From NCBI GenBank assembly GCA_023396365.1, contig JAEWWL010000059.1:1-14149 (forward strand): a stretch of 14,149 bases of DNA, given 5' to 3'. The notes under the pieces were generated by a model. The model did no database searches and had not been told where the DNA came from. It saw nothing but the letters and a program-made list of their open reading frames with translations. How positions within the stretch are numbered: position 1 is the stretch's first letter; every line of letters starts with the position of its first letter. Positions 1-7,937 of the stretch are shown in pieces. This DNA comes from Methanobacteriota archaeon (lineage in GTDB: Archaea; Halobacteriota; Methanomicrobia; Methanomicrobiales; Methanomicrobiaceae). Made by a program: the position numbers and the translations under genes.

Positions 1-9
1 ATTTAATTT

Positions 10-22
10 TGTATATATAAAA
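10..22 (+). promoter_or_regulatory. Candidate archaeal TATA box for the chemoreceptor-cheA pair
   Basis: The A/T run TGTATATATAAAA resembles an archaeal TATA element. It lies about 95 nt before the chemoreceptor start, so with the usual spacing of about 25 nt transcription would begin near position 40 and leave a leader of roughly 70 nt carrying the Shine-Dalgarno GGAGGA at 98-103. The general A/T richness of the region makes this a suggestion only. Confidence 0.45.
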
Positions 23-110
23 TATCCAAAAACCAAAAGCATTATTTAATCTTTGTATTGATAGAAATATAGCATCACATCTGTTTGGTTTAACTCCGGA
101 GGACTGGTTA

Positions 111-2495
111 ATGACTGATTTTTTTTCAAATATGAAAGTTGGGACAAAAATCCTTGTAATTTGTCTTTTTTTATCTATTATGCCTTCTCTTTCAATAGGA
201 ATTGTTGCCTATACAAGCTCAAGCTCAGTTATAAATGAAGAGACTGAAACGCTTCTGACGACTCAGGTCAACGACATGAAGGGATGGACCAATGACGTCT
301 ATAAGCTGACAAGAAACAAAGTCAACAGCGACCTGAATGTATTAAGGCAGAATTTTTATGAAAAAGGAACTCCGGAAATAATCGATGGTGAAATGGTCCT
401 CATCAGCGATGACGGCAGTGAATATGTTGTAAACGGAAATTTTGAGATAGTTGATCAGGTACAGGACCTTGTTGGCGGAGCAGCTACAATATTTCAGGTC
501 CATGATGACAAATATGCTGTCCGCATCTCCACAAATGTCAAGGATATTGATGGTTTACGGGCTGTCGGGACACACCTTACAGAGAATGTATATGATGTAA
601 CGGTAAATGAGGGTGAAACATATTACGGAAAGCGGGAATTATTCGGCGTAAATTATGTTACAGCCTATGAGCCGATAAGAAACAAATACGGAAAAATAAT
701 AGGAATCCTGTTTGTCGGAACAGAGGAGGGGGATACTCTTGCTGTTGTAAAAAACAGTATCCGTGATACTGTTGTTGGAGAGAACGGCTTTATGTATGTC
801 GTTGACAGCACAGGAAATGTCCTGATACATCCTGCAATAGAAGGGCAGAATATTGCAGGCCAGAGATATTTCAGGGATATGCTTAAGAATAAGGATGGTG
901 GTTTTGTCCGTGAAGATTCAAACAGCGATTTTTATGATGCCTATGTATATTATGAACCTCTGGACTGGTTCATAGTTTCAAGGGCGGATATGACTGATTT
1001 TACAGGGCCGATTGAGACAATAAGAAACAGTATAGTAATAGTTGTTTTAATTTTCATTTTAATCGGTGTTTTAATTGCAGTCACATTTGGAAAATCCATC
1101 TCCGAGCCGCTCCAGAATGTTGCGGAGATGATTAAGGACTTAAGAAACGGCCATCTTTCAACCAGACTTAATACAAGAAGAAAGGATGAAATCGGCATTA
1201 TGGCAAAGACCATGGATGAGTTTGCCGATGATCTCCAGGTAAATATTGTAGGTACTATCAAAAGCATTGCAAAAGGCGAATACATTCAGGATTTCCCTGT
1301 AAAAGATGAAAATGATGAGATCCGTCCCGCACTTAAGATGATGATGCAGTCACTTGACCACCTGCACAAAGAGACAATAAAAATGACAGATGCTGCAAGA
1401 GCAGGAGATCTTTCAGTAAGGGGCAATGAAAAAGAGTTCAGGGGAGGATACCGAATGATTATCGCGGGATTTAACAGAACACTTGAATCCATCACCGAAC
1501 CTGTAAATGAAGCAATGCGTCTTGCAGGCTATTATGCAGCAGGGGACTTCACCGCCAGATTTGATGAGAAAATACCCGTTGCAGGTGATTTCATCGCCTA
1601 CAGGGATGCATTAAACACAATCGGAATAGAGCTTTCACGCCTGATGAAGCTGATTTCCGAAGAGATTTATGAGGGAGTTTCAGTTCTTTCATCGGCATCA
1701 AGCGATATTTTAGAGGTAACAAGCCAGCTTTCATCAGCAAGCATGCAGACTGCAACTACTGTAAATTCAACATCTGATACAGTGGAGCTTGTAAGAAAGA
1801 AGACAGATCTTGTAAGCCAGAAGACCCAGTCGGTTTCAGAAAAAGCAATGAAAGCAATTGAAGTCTCAATCGACGGCCAGAAGTCTGTAAAGGAAATACT
1901 TGACGGAATGAACCAGATTCAAAAGCAGATGAATCAGATTGGGTTTAATGTAATAAAACTCTCCGAACAGAGCCAGGCAATCGGTGATATTATTGCAACG
2001 GTGACTGATATCTCCGAGAGATCAAACCTTCTTGCAGTCAATGCGTCAATTGAGGCAGCAAAGGCAGGTGAGCTTGGAAGAGGCTTTGCTGTTGTTGCAC
2101 ATGAAATCCATGATCTTGCAGAGCAGTCAAAGCAGGCCACATCCAAGATACGAACAATACTTACAGATATTCAAAGAGGTGTGTCTTCAACTGTTGTATC
2201 AGCAGAGCAGGGCAATAAGTCAGTCTCAGATGCTGTTCACCTGGGAAGAGAGGCCTCAGAGGCAATCGAGGTTTTGGCAGGATCAATTGCCGACTCATCA
2301 AAAGCATCAATTGAAAGCGCCTCTTCTATTCAGGAGCAGGTGTCGGGAATGGATCAGATATCAGCGGCCATGGTAAACATCCGTGATGCAGCCCAGAAAA
2401 ACCTGGAGATTACACGTCAGGCAGAGAAAACCGCAGAAGATCTGCATGTGCTTGGTACAAGGCTTAAAAATATAACGGAAAAATTCCGTGTCTGA
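111..2495 (+). CDS. Methyl-accepting chemotaxis protein, double-Cache with poly-HAMP
   Basis: A 794-residue membrane chemoreceptor that should sense a small extracellular ligand and control the CheA encoded just downstream. The ATG is preceded by GGAGGA with a 7-nt spacer. TM1 is about residues 13-33. The outside part is a Cache_3-Cache_2-type tandem: GGAATIFQ, then RAVGTHL and TAYEPI near 150-190, then GENGFMYVVD and a second Cache ending in PLDWFIVSRA near 295. TM2 is about 308-329, followed by HAMP (330-383). Further HAMP-like units run to about 515; AGDLSVR and AGDFTAR are the repeating hallmarks. The MCP signalling hairpin follows, with its tip at SNLLAVNASIEAAKAGE (638-654). No CheR-binding pentapeptide is visible at the C-terminus. 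At the tip, the usual A-G-E-V-R is A-H-E-I-H (663-667), a change near the kinase-contact region. The family call is firm; the ligand is unknown. Confidence 0.95.
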   Translation: MTDFFSNMKVGTKILVICLFLSIMPSLSIGIVAYTSSSSVINEETETLLTTQVNDMKGWTNDVYKLTRNKVNSDLNVLRQNFYEKGTPEIIDGEMVLISDDGSEYVVNGNFEIVDQVQDLVGGAATIFQVHDDKYAVRISTNVKDIDGLRAVGTHLTENVYDVTVNEGETYYGKRELFGVNYVTAYEPIRNKYGKIIGILFVGTEEGDTLAVVKNSIRDTVVGENGFMYVVDSTGNVLIHPAIEGQNIAGQRYFRDMLKNKDGGFVREDSNSDFYDAYVYYEPLDWFIVSRADMTDFTGPIETIRNSIVIVVLIFILIGVLIAVTFGKSISEPLQNVAEMIKDLRNGHLSTRLNTRRKDEIGIMAKTMDEFADDLQVNIVGTIKSIAKGEYIQDFPVKDENDEIRPALKMMMQSLDHLHKETIKMTDAARAGDLSVRGNEKEFRGGYRMIIAGFNRTLESITEPVNEAMRLAGYYAAGDFTARFDEKIPVAGDFIAYRDALNTIGIELSRLMKLISEEIYEGVSVLSSASSDILEVTSQLSSASMQTATTVNSTSDTVELVRKKTDLVSQKTQSVSEKAMKAIEVSIDGQKSVKEILDGMNQIQKQMNQIGFNVIKLSEQSQAIGDIIATVTDISERSNLLAVNASIEAAKAGELGRGFAVVAHEIHDLAEQSKQATSKIRTILTDIQRGVSSTVVSAEQGNKSVSDAVHLGREASEAIEVLAGSIADSSKASIESASSIQEQVSGMDQISAAMVNIRDAAQKNLEITRQAEKTAEDLHVLGTRLKNITEKFRV

Positions 2496-2503
2496 ATCCG
2501 GAT

Positions 2504-4891
2504 ATGACTGTAAACCGCGAAGATGCATTCCGCAGACAGCTCCTTGAAACATATTTTGAGGAGGCACTGGAGTATATAGAGGAGATATTCTTAGGTCTGG
2601 CAGTTCTAAAAGAAACTGATGTAAAAGACAGACCTGATATAGTCGAGAATATTTACAGAAAGACTCACAGCTTAAAGGGTGCATCACGTGCAGTAAATTT
2701 TCCTGATATTGTATCTGTATGTCAGAATCTTGAAACTCTCTTCTCTTCTATTCTGAAAGCCGAAATTCTGCCAGATAAAGATGTGTATGAGGCAATTGAA
2801 AAAGCGCTTCTGACAATAAAATCACTAATAGTTTCAGGCAGTGATGAAAAAGTTTCAATTACAGGAATCATACAGGATCTGAAAAACTTCTCTGCACAAA
2901 AAGAGCCAGAACCAGAATCGTTTGAAAAAAAGACCGTTATTGATGATGAAAGTTATGGAGGCTCTTTTCCGGCAATAGAAATACCGGATAATAATCTCGA
3001 ATATGAAGATAAATCAGATGAGCCGGAAAGAAAAAAAGTGATAAGGTTTTCCGGCAGAACATACACTGATTCCTCTTCTGAGAGCACAAGGCAGAATCCT
3101 TTTTTTGAGCCTGGCAAAAGTACAATCCGTATAGCAACGGAAAAAATCGACCGTTTAATTCAGGGAACAGATGATCTGCTGACAATAAAAATTTTCTTTT
3201 CCCAAAGAATTAATGAGCTTGAAAATATGCTGTCAGGCTTTGAAAAATGGCGCTGGAATGACGGCCAGACTTTCAATGAGGTTTATAAGATTCAGGAGAT
3301 GACAAGGTCTTATGACGTTGAACTGCCAGAGGAATTTGAGATAAGCCTTGAAAATATCCGGAAATTTCTGGATTACAATCGTGAATTTGTAAGAAATCTT
3401 GAACATCATTTATCAAGGCATGTAAGACTGGCAGAGATAGACAAATCAGACCTGGAGGCAAGCACTTCAGAAATTACCGATCTTATTCATGATGCTGTTT
3501 TAATGCCTTTTAATATTGTTCTTATGTCATTTCCGGAATATATCAGGGATATTTCAAAAAGCCTTGGAAAAGAGGTTGTCCTCAGTATTGAAGGCGGCAA
3601 TATTGAAATTGACAGGCGTATTCTTGATTCATTAAAAGATCCTTTAATGCACCTTATAAGAAACAGCATTGATCACGGAATTGAAGAGCCCGGGGCCAGA
3701 ATTTCAGCGGGCAAACCTTCTGCCGGTGAGATTAAAATAAATATACGCACTCTTTCCGGGAGCAGGGTTGAAGTGGTGGTAAGTGATGACGGTGCGGGAA
3801 TCAACACAGGGTCAGTAAAAAGAAAAGCTGTTGAAAAAGGAATAATTACAGAGAAGAAGGCTTCTTCTTTGTCTGATGAGGAATTAATAGCCCTTATTTT
3901 CAGATCAGGTCTTACGACAAGCCATATGATAACCGAGATATCAGGAAGGGGTCTTGGACTTGCAATCGTTGCAGATGCAATATCCCACCTTAACGGGGAA
4001 ATAGACATAAATTCCGCACCCGGCAAAGGCACTGAATTTAAAATGATCCTGCCGCTTAAGCTTGCAACATTCAGGGGAGTAATTGTTGTATCCGCCGAGC
4101 AGAGATTTGTTTTCCCAAAACAGCAGGTAAAAAAAGTAATCAGCATAAGTCCGGAGGATATTGATCCAAATGTATTCAGCCAGACAATGGTTGTTGATGG
4201 TGAAAAAACCGGAGTGATAAGACTTTCAGAAGCAATGGGAATAAAAGATTACAGCTATCAAAATATGAAAACCTCCAATAAGGTGCCGGTTGTAATTTTA
4301 GGATATGGTGTAGGCCAGATTGGCTTTATTGTAGATGAAATTTTAAGCGTCCAGGAGATTGTTGTAAGAAGCCTTGGGACGCAGCTTAGGCATGTGAAAA
4401 AAATATCCGGTGCTGCAGTTTTAGGAGACGGAGCAACAGCACTTGTAATAGATCCCCTCGAGCTCATTGAAGAATCATTAAAACCGATTTTAAGAAAAAT
4501 AGCAAAGCCAAAGAGCACAGGATCATCAGCTAAAATTCTTATCGTTGAGGATTCGGTTACATCAAGGCAGTATCTCTTCAACATCCTAAAAAAAAGCGGT
4601 TATGACTCCGAGATGGCGCAGGACGGAGCAGAAGCATTTTTAAAATTAAAAGATTCTGATTTCAGCCTCGTTGTATCTGATGTTGATATGCCAAGGATGA
4701 GCGGCTTTACACTTACTGAAAAGATAAGAAGGAATAAAAGGCTCTCTTCTGTTCCGGTCATCCTTGTGACATCACTTGACAATCCTGCTGATAAAAAGCA
4801 GGGCGAGCTGTCCGGCGCCAATGCATATATCCCTAAGAAAAATTTTTCTGAAGAGGATTTTCTTTTGGTGATCAGAAATCTGCTGGATTAA
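2504..4891 (+). CDS. cheA: CheA-type hybrid histidine kinase with CheW-like and receiver domains
   Basis: A 795-residue cytoplasmic chemosensory kinase starting 8 nt after the receptor stop, so almost certainly in the same operon. Domains in order: Hpt/P1 with phospho-acceptor His55 in THSLKGAS; an acidic, low-complexity linker (about 110-205) where a P2 CheY-binding domain would normally sit but none is recognisable; a P3 dimerisation helix pair from about 206; a P4 ATPase with N-box HLIRNSIDHGIE (383-394), G1 DDGAGI, and G2 GRGLGLAIV (481-489); a P5 CheW-like domain (about 524-660); and a C-terminal receiver with E682-D683, phospho-acceptor Asp726 in SDVDMP, the LVTS switch Thr and a PKK lysine. 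All catalytic residues look intact. The G2 reads GRGLGLAIV rather than the GRGVGMDVV of classical flagellar CheA, resembling hybrid CheA-Y proteins of alternative-function chemosensory systems. A built-in CheW-like domain and receiver could let it work with few partners; that is inference. Confidence 0.93.
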   Translation: MTVNREDAFRRQLLETYFEEALEYIEEIFLGLAVLKETDVKDRPDIVENIYRKTHSLKGASRAVNFPDIVSVCQNLETLFSSILKAEILPDKDVYEAIEKALLTIKSLIVSGSDEKVSITGIIQDLKNFSAQKEPEPESFEKKTVIDDESYGGSFPAIEIPDNNLEYEDKSDEPERKKVIRFSGRTYTDSSSESTRQNPFFEPGKSTIRIATEKIDRLIQGTDDLLTIKIFFSQRINELENMLSGFEKWRWNDGQTFNEVYKIQEMTRSYDVELPEEFEISLENIRKFLDYNREFVRNLEHHLSRHVRLAEIDKSDLEASTSEITDLIHDAVLMPFNIVLMSFPEYIRDISKSLGKEVVLSIEGGNIEIDRRILDSLKDPLMHLIRNSIDHGIEEPGARISAGKPSAGEIKINIRTLSGSRVEVVVSDDGAGINTGSVKRKAVEKGIITEKKASSLSDEELIALIFRSGLTTSHMITEISGRGLGLAIVADAISHLNGEIDINSAPGKGTEFKMILPLKLATFRGVIVVSAEQRFVFPKQQVKKVISISPEDIDPNVFSQTMVVDGEKTGVIRLSEAMGIKDYSYQNMKTSNKVPVVILGYGVGQIGFIVDEILSVQEIVVRSLGTQLRHVKKISGAAVLGDGATALVIDPLELIEESLKPILRKIAKPKSTGSSAKILIVEDSVTSRQYLFNILKKSGYDSEMAQDGAEAFLKLKDSDFSLVVSDVDMPRMSGFTLTEKIRRNKRLSSVPVILVTSLDNPADKKQGELSGANAYIPKKNFSEEDFLLVIRNLLD

Positions 4892-4972
4892 TTAAAATAT
4901 GATTTAAAAAAAAATTCCGGCAGCGGCTGTTTGAGAAAAAATTTTGTTCTGTATAATTTTTAAAAATAAAAA

Positions 4973-5001
4973 AATCTCACAGTCAAAATTGCTGTAAGAT
5001 T
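4973..5001. repeat. Imperfect inverted repeat upstream of the receiver-kinase gene
   Basis: AATCTCACAG (4973-4982) and CTGTAAGATT (4992-5001) pair at 9 of 10 positions around a 9-nt spacer; the only mismatch is C4978 against A4996. The right arm runs directly into the TATA-like TTATAAAAG. It could be an operator next to the promoter or a hairpin in the 3' end of the cheA transcript. The repeat itself is visible; its function is not. Confidence 0.4.
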
Positions 5002-5008
5002 ATAAAAG
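5000..5008 (+). promoter_or_regulatory. Candidate TATA box for the receiver-kinase gene
   Basis: TTATAAAAG fits an archaeal TATA element and is preceded by purine-rich GTAAGA. A start of transcription near 5030 would give a leader of about 65 nt. It lies in the 205-nt gap after cheA, which otherwise holds only A/T-rich sequence and the inverted repeat that it abuts. Confidence 0.4.
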
Positions 5009-5096
5009 AATAATTATTATCTAATATTCCAATAGTATTAATTCTGTATCTTCCAAAGATGTTTATTAACTAAAAGGTTTACAACAGGGGTGTTTA

Positions 5097-6410
5097 ATGG
5101 CAGGAGTCAGTGGTAATAATTCTTTAAAGGTGCTTGTGGCGGAAGACAGCCGCACGCAGGCAAAATTTCTGCGTTTTATTCTTGAAGAAGAGGGATGCAG
5201 GGTTTTGATAACAGACAACGGTTCTGAAGCTTTAAATGAAGTGGGCAGTTTTAAGCCGGATTTAATACTCACAGATATTCTGATGCCTGAGATTAACGGA
5301 TATGAACTATGCAGGCACATTAAGTCATCTGAAGAGACAAAGCACATTCCTGTAATTCTTGTAACACAGCTTTTTGATCCTGAGGATCTCATAAAAGGTC
5401 TGGAAGCAGGAGCTGACTATTTTATTATCAAGCCTTACCAGAAGGAGGACATTTCAAAATACATCAATGATTATCTCTCATCTTCTGAAAAGGCTGTTGA
5501 TAATTCCTGTGAAAGTGAGTTTACATTAAGATACTGCGGCAATGACTACAAAATCAACTCAGGAAAAAGGGAGATACTAAACATTCTTCTGTCAACTTAT
5601 GAAGTTGCCGTTAAGAAAAATACCGAGATTGAAAAAGCGCATGAAAAACTTAACTCTTTGAATGAAGAGCTTCAAAAAGCTGTTTCGGAGCTTCAGGTCT
5701 TAAATGAAAGTTTATCTTCGGAGAATAAAGAGAGAAGGAGGGTTGAAAATGCACTTGCCGAGGCTAACAAGAAGCTTCAGTTAATGGCAAGCATTACAAG
5801 GCATGATATCTTAAACCAGCTTACTGCCCTTCAGGGATATCTTGAAATAACAAAAATGATGCTGGACTCTGAGCCTCAAAATGCTATGAACAGTCTGAAC
5901 AAGGCATTTGTAATGATAAATAAAACCAAGAACACAATAGAGTTCACAAGAGATTATCAGGAGATAGGAATGTACTCTCCGAAATGGCATTCGCTGCATC
6001 GTCTCGTAATGAATTCATTAAATCATATAAACATCGGCGATGTAAGGTTTGAAAACAATATCCCCGCTGACCTGGAGATATATGCTGACTCCTTAATTGA
6101 GAAGGTCTTTTCCAATCTGGTTGATAATGCTGTAAGATATGGAAGCAAAATCACATACATAAAATTCCGTTCAGAAAACAGAGACGACAAATACTGCATC
6201 ATATGTGAAGATGACGGTGTTGGCATCAAAGACAATGAAAAAGAAAAAATTTTCTCATATGAATATGGAATGAACACAGGTTTTGGTCTGTTTCTTTCAA
6301 GGGAAATACTTGGGATAACCGGAATTAAAATCAGTGAAAAGGGCAAAAGAGGCGAAGGTGCACAGTTTGAGATTGTTGTTCCAAAAGACTCGGTAAGAAT
6401 TGCAGAATAA
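5097..6410 (+). CDS. Receiver domain-histidine kinase (REC-coiled coil-HisKA-HATPase)
   Basis: A 437-residue soluble signalling protein with a receiver in front of a kinase. The receiver (about 10-130) has acidic residues in VAEDS, phospho-acceptor Asp60 in LTDILMP, an LVTQ switch Thr and the KPY lysine. A coiled coil rich in E, K and L follows (about 165-230). The dimerisation/phospho-acceptor helix carries His236 in ITRHDILNQL. The HATPase domain has the N-box NLVDNAVRYG (340-349), G1 EDDGVGI (371-377) and a G2 reading TGFGLFLSRE (394-403), where the usual G-L-G-L is G-F-G-L. The ATG at 5097 has GGGGTG 4 nt upstream. With no output domain, it probably passes phosphoryl groups within a relay: its N-terminal receiver could accept from another kinase, perhaps the neighbouring CheA. 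That partnership is inferred from position only. Confidence 0.9.
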   Translation: MAGVSGNNSLKVLVAEDSRTQAKFLRFILEEEGCRVLITDNGSEALNEVGSFKPDLILTDILMPEINGYELCRHIKSSEETKHIPVILVTQLFDPEDLIKGLEAGADYFIIKPYQKEDISKYINDYLSSSEKAVDNSCESEFTLRYCGNDYKINSGKREILNILLSTYEVAVKKNTEIEKAHEKLNSLNEELQKAVSELQVLNESLSSENKERRRVENALAEANKKLQLMASITRHDILNQLTALQGYLEITKMMLDSEPQNAMNSLNKAFVMINKTKNTIEFTRDYQEIGMYSPKWHSLHRLVMNSLNHINIGDVRFENNIPADLEIYADSLIEKVFSNLVDNAVRYGSKITYIKFRSENRDDKYCIICEDDGVGIKDNEKEKIFSYEYGMNTGFGLFLSREILGITGIKISEKGKRGEGAQFEIVVPKDSVRIAE

Positions 6411-6492
6411 TTCCCCAAAAAAAAAACCGGAAAAAAAAGTGTCTTATCAGGTTTTGCAATGTCAGAAAAACCAGGCAGATATGTTTGCAGGA

Positions 6493-6501
6493 TTTATAAA
6501 A
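6493..6501 (+). promoter_or_regulatory. Candidate TATA box for the four-TM kinase-like gene
   Basis: TTTATAAAA is a good archaeal TATA match centred about 25 nt before the ATG at 6522. If used, it would give a nearly leaderless transcript, which does not fit easily with the SD-like GTGGTGA at 6511-6517. Read-through from the upstream gene, 111 nt away with no clear terminator, is the alternative. Confidence 0.35.
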
Positions 6502-6510
6502 AATAAAAAA

Positions 6511-6517
6511 GTGGTGA
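6511..6517 (+). promoter_or_regulatory. Shine-Dalgarno that favours ATG 6522 over TTG 6519
   Basis: GTGGTGA matches the archaeal 16S tail complement. It lies 4 nt before ATG 6522 but only 1 nt before the in-frame TTG at 6519, so the ATG is the better start. Confidence 0.5.
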
Positions 6518-6521
6518 ATTG

Positions 6522-7928
6522 ATGAATCCTTATGAGCTTATAGCAAAATTGCACCCGACAGCAAAAAAACGAGTCATATTAATTTTGCTTGCTTTTATTA
6601 TTGCGGCCGGAATAAATTTTTCAGGATTAACTGGAGGATACAGTCTGATATTATCCGGACTTTTCTTTTTTCCCCTGATTCTGCTGGCATGCTGGTTTCC
6701 GGCATATTCTTATCCTTTCCTGATATTGATGGCCGTATTTTATGGATTTGCCTTAAAAAACTATTTTTTTCAGTCAGACTTTATATCCATTGCCTCTGTA
6801 ATTTTGGGAGCAGTCATATTCGCTCTTGCAGGATTTTTGATATCTTTGCTATCATCAGGATTAAGAAAGTCCGAATCGCTTCTGAATAATATTTTATATT
6901 CACTTCCTGATGCCTCTTTTGCTCTCGACAATAAAGGAGCTGTAATTTCATGGAATAAGACTGCAGAAAAACTGACCGGAGTTAAAATGGCTGACGTTAT
7001 TGGCAAAAATGATTATGAAGCCGGTCTTGCAGTTTACGGGGAAAGGCGCCGTGTTCTTGCAGATTTTATTGTCAGGGGCGAAGATGGCCTTGAAGAAATG
7101 TACCCAAATTTAAGCCGGGAAGATGAAATGTTATCAGCAGATATGAGGATTCCTCATTTCAGGGGTGAGAGCGGGGCATATATTCATTTTGATGCCATTG
7201 CCTTAAAGGACAGTGCAGGAAATATTATCGGCGGGATTGAATCTTTTCATGATATAACAGACAGGATAATCACAGAATCTGCATTGAACAACACAACAAA
7301 AAAACTCAATACAATATCGGGGATTATCAGAACAGATCTTTCAAACAAACTTGCAGTATTATATGGATACCTTCGCATCGGGACTGTAAAATTCAATGAT
7401 CCTGATGTAATTTCTTTTATTCAGGATTTAAAAAAGGCAGCAGACGGTATAGAAAGACAACTGGGAATTTCAAGGGGTTTTCGTGCTATCGGAACAAAAC
7501 CGCCTGCATGGATTTCTGTGCAGGAGTCTGCTGTTAAGGCATCGGAAAAAGTTAATCTTAAAATGATAGCATTTCGCCCCTGGACAGAAAGGCTGGAAAT
7601 TTTTGCTGATCCGCATCTTCCAACAGCACTTTATCACCTGCTGGACAATTCCGCAAATCTGGCGGGCAATGTCTCAAAAATTGTTCTGACATATAAGTTA
7701 ATAGATGAAGGCTGTCTTTTAATTTATGAAGACAACGGACCGGGCATTCCGGATATCGATAAAGAGGGGCTTTTTAACCGGGATATCGACAACAGTTATG
7801 GAAGAGGTCTTTTCCTTACACTGGATATTTTGTCAATTACCGGAATTAAAATTAAGGAAACAGGAATTTTTGGCAAAGGAGCAAGATTTGAGATACTGAT
7901 CCCTTCGGAAGGATACAGGATAAAGTGA
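6522..7928 (+). CDS. Four-TM PAS histidine-kinase-like protein lacking the phospho-acceptor His
   Basis: A 468-residue membrane protein starting at ATG 6522. Four hydrophobic segments (about 18-35, 40-58, 62-80, 88-110) are followed by a PAS domain (about 118-250; SLPDASFALDNKGAVISWN at its start and FHDITDR at its end). The helix equivalent to the phospho-acceptor helix of the preceding kinase follows, then a HATPase domain with N-box HLLDNSANLAG, G1 EDNGPGI (403-409) and G2 GRGLFLTLDIL (427-437). Aligned with the upstream paralogue, IIRTDLSNKLAVLYGYL matches ITRHDILNQLTALQGYL, so Thr271 replaces His. The codon is ACA at 7332-7334. The ATP-site motifs remain, so it may bind ATP without autophosphorylating at the usual site: a pseudokinase or modulator, perhaps a heterodimer partner of the kinase at 5097. 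The PAS ligand is unknown. Confidence 0.87.
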   Translation: MNPYELIAKLHPTAKKRVILILLAFIIAAGINFSGLTGGYSLILSGLFFFPLILLACWFPAYSYPFLILMAVFYGFALKNYFFQSDFISIASVILGAVIFALAGFLISLLSSGLRKSESLLNNILYSLPDASFALDNKGAVISWNKTAEKLTGVKMADVIGKNDYEAGLAVYGERRRVLADFIVRGEDGLEEMYPNLSREDEMLSADMRIPHFRGESGAYIHFDAIALKDSAGNIIGGIESFHDITDRIITESALNNTTKKLNTISGIIRTDLSNKLAVLYGYLRIGTVKFNDPDVISFIQDLKKAADGIERQLGISRGFRAIGTKPPAWISVQESAVKASEKVNLKMIAFRPWTERLEIFADPHLPTALYHLLDNSANLAGNVSKIVLTYKLIDEGCLLIYEDNGPGIPDIDKEGLFNRDIDNSYGRGLFLTLDILSITGIKIKETGIFGKGARFEILIPSEGYRIK

Positions 7929-7929
7929 T
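7925..7929 (+). promoter_or_regulatory. Shine-Dalgarno overlapping the upstream stop; decides the acetyltransferase start
   Basis: GTGAT overlaps the TGA stop of the kinase-like gene and sits 8 nt before ATG 7938. The alternative TTG at 7929 has no spacing from it. The arrangement suggests translational coupling of the two genes. Confidence 0.5.
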
Positions 7930-7937
7930 TGAAAAAA

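Noticed and set aside
3673..4146. 157-codon minus-strand open frame within cheA
   Set aside because: It is the antisense shadow of the ATPase domain, with no SD or recognisable domain.
6519..6521. TTG start for the four-TM kinase-like gene
   Set aside because: Only 1 nt from the SD; the ATG that follows at 6522 is better placed.
7929..7931. TTG start for the acetyltransferase
   Set aside because: It begins directly after the upstream stop and on top of the SD; ATG 7938 has an 8-nt spacing.
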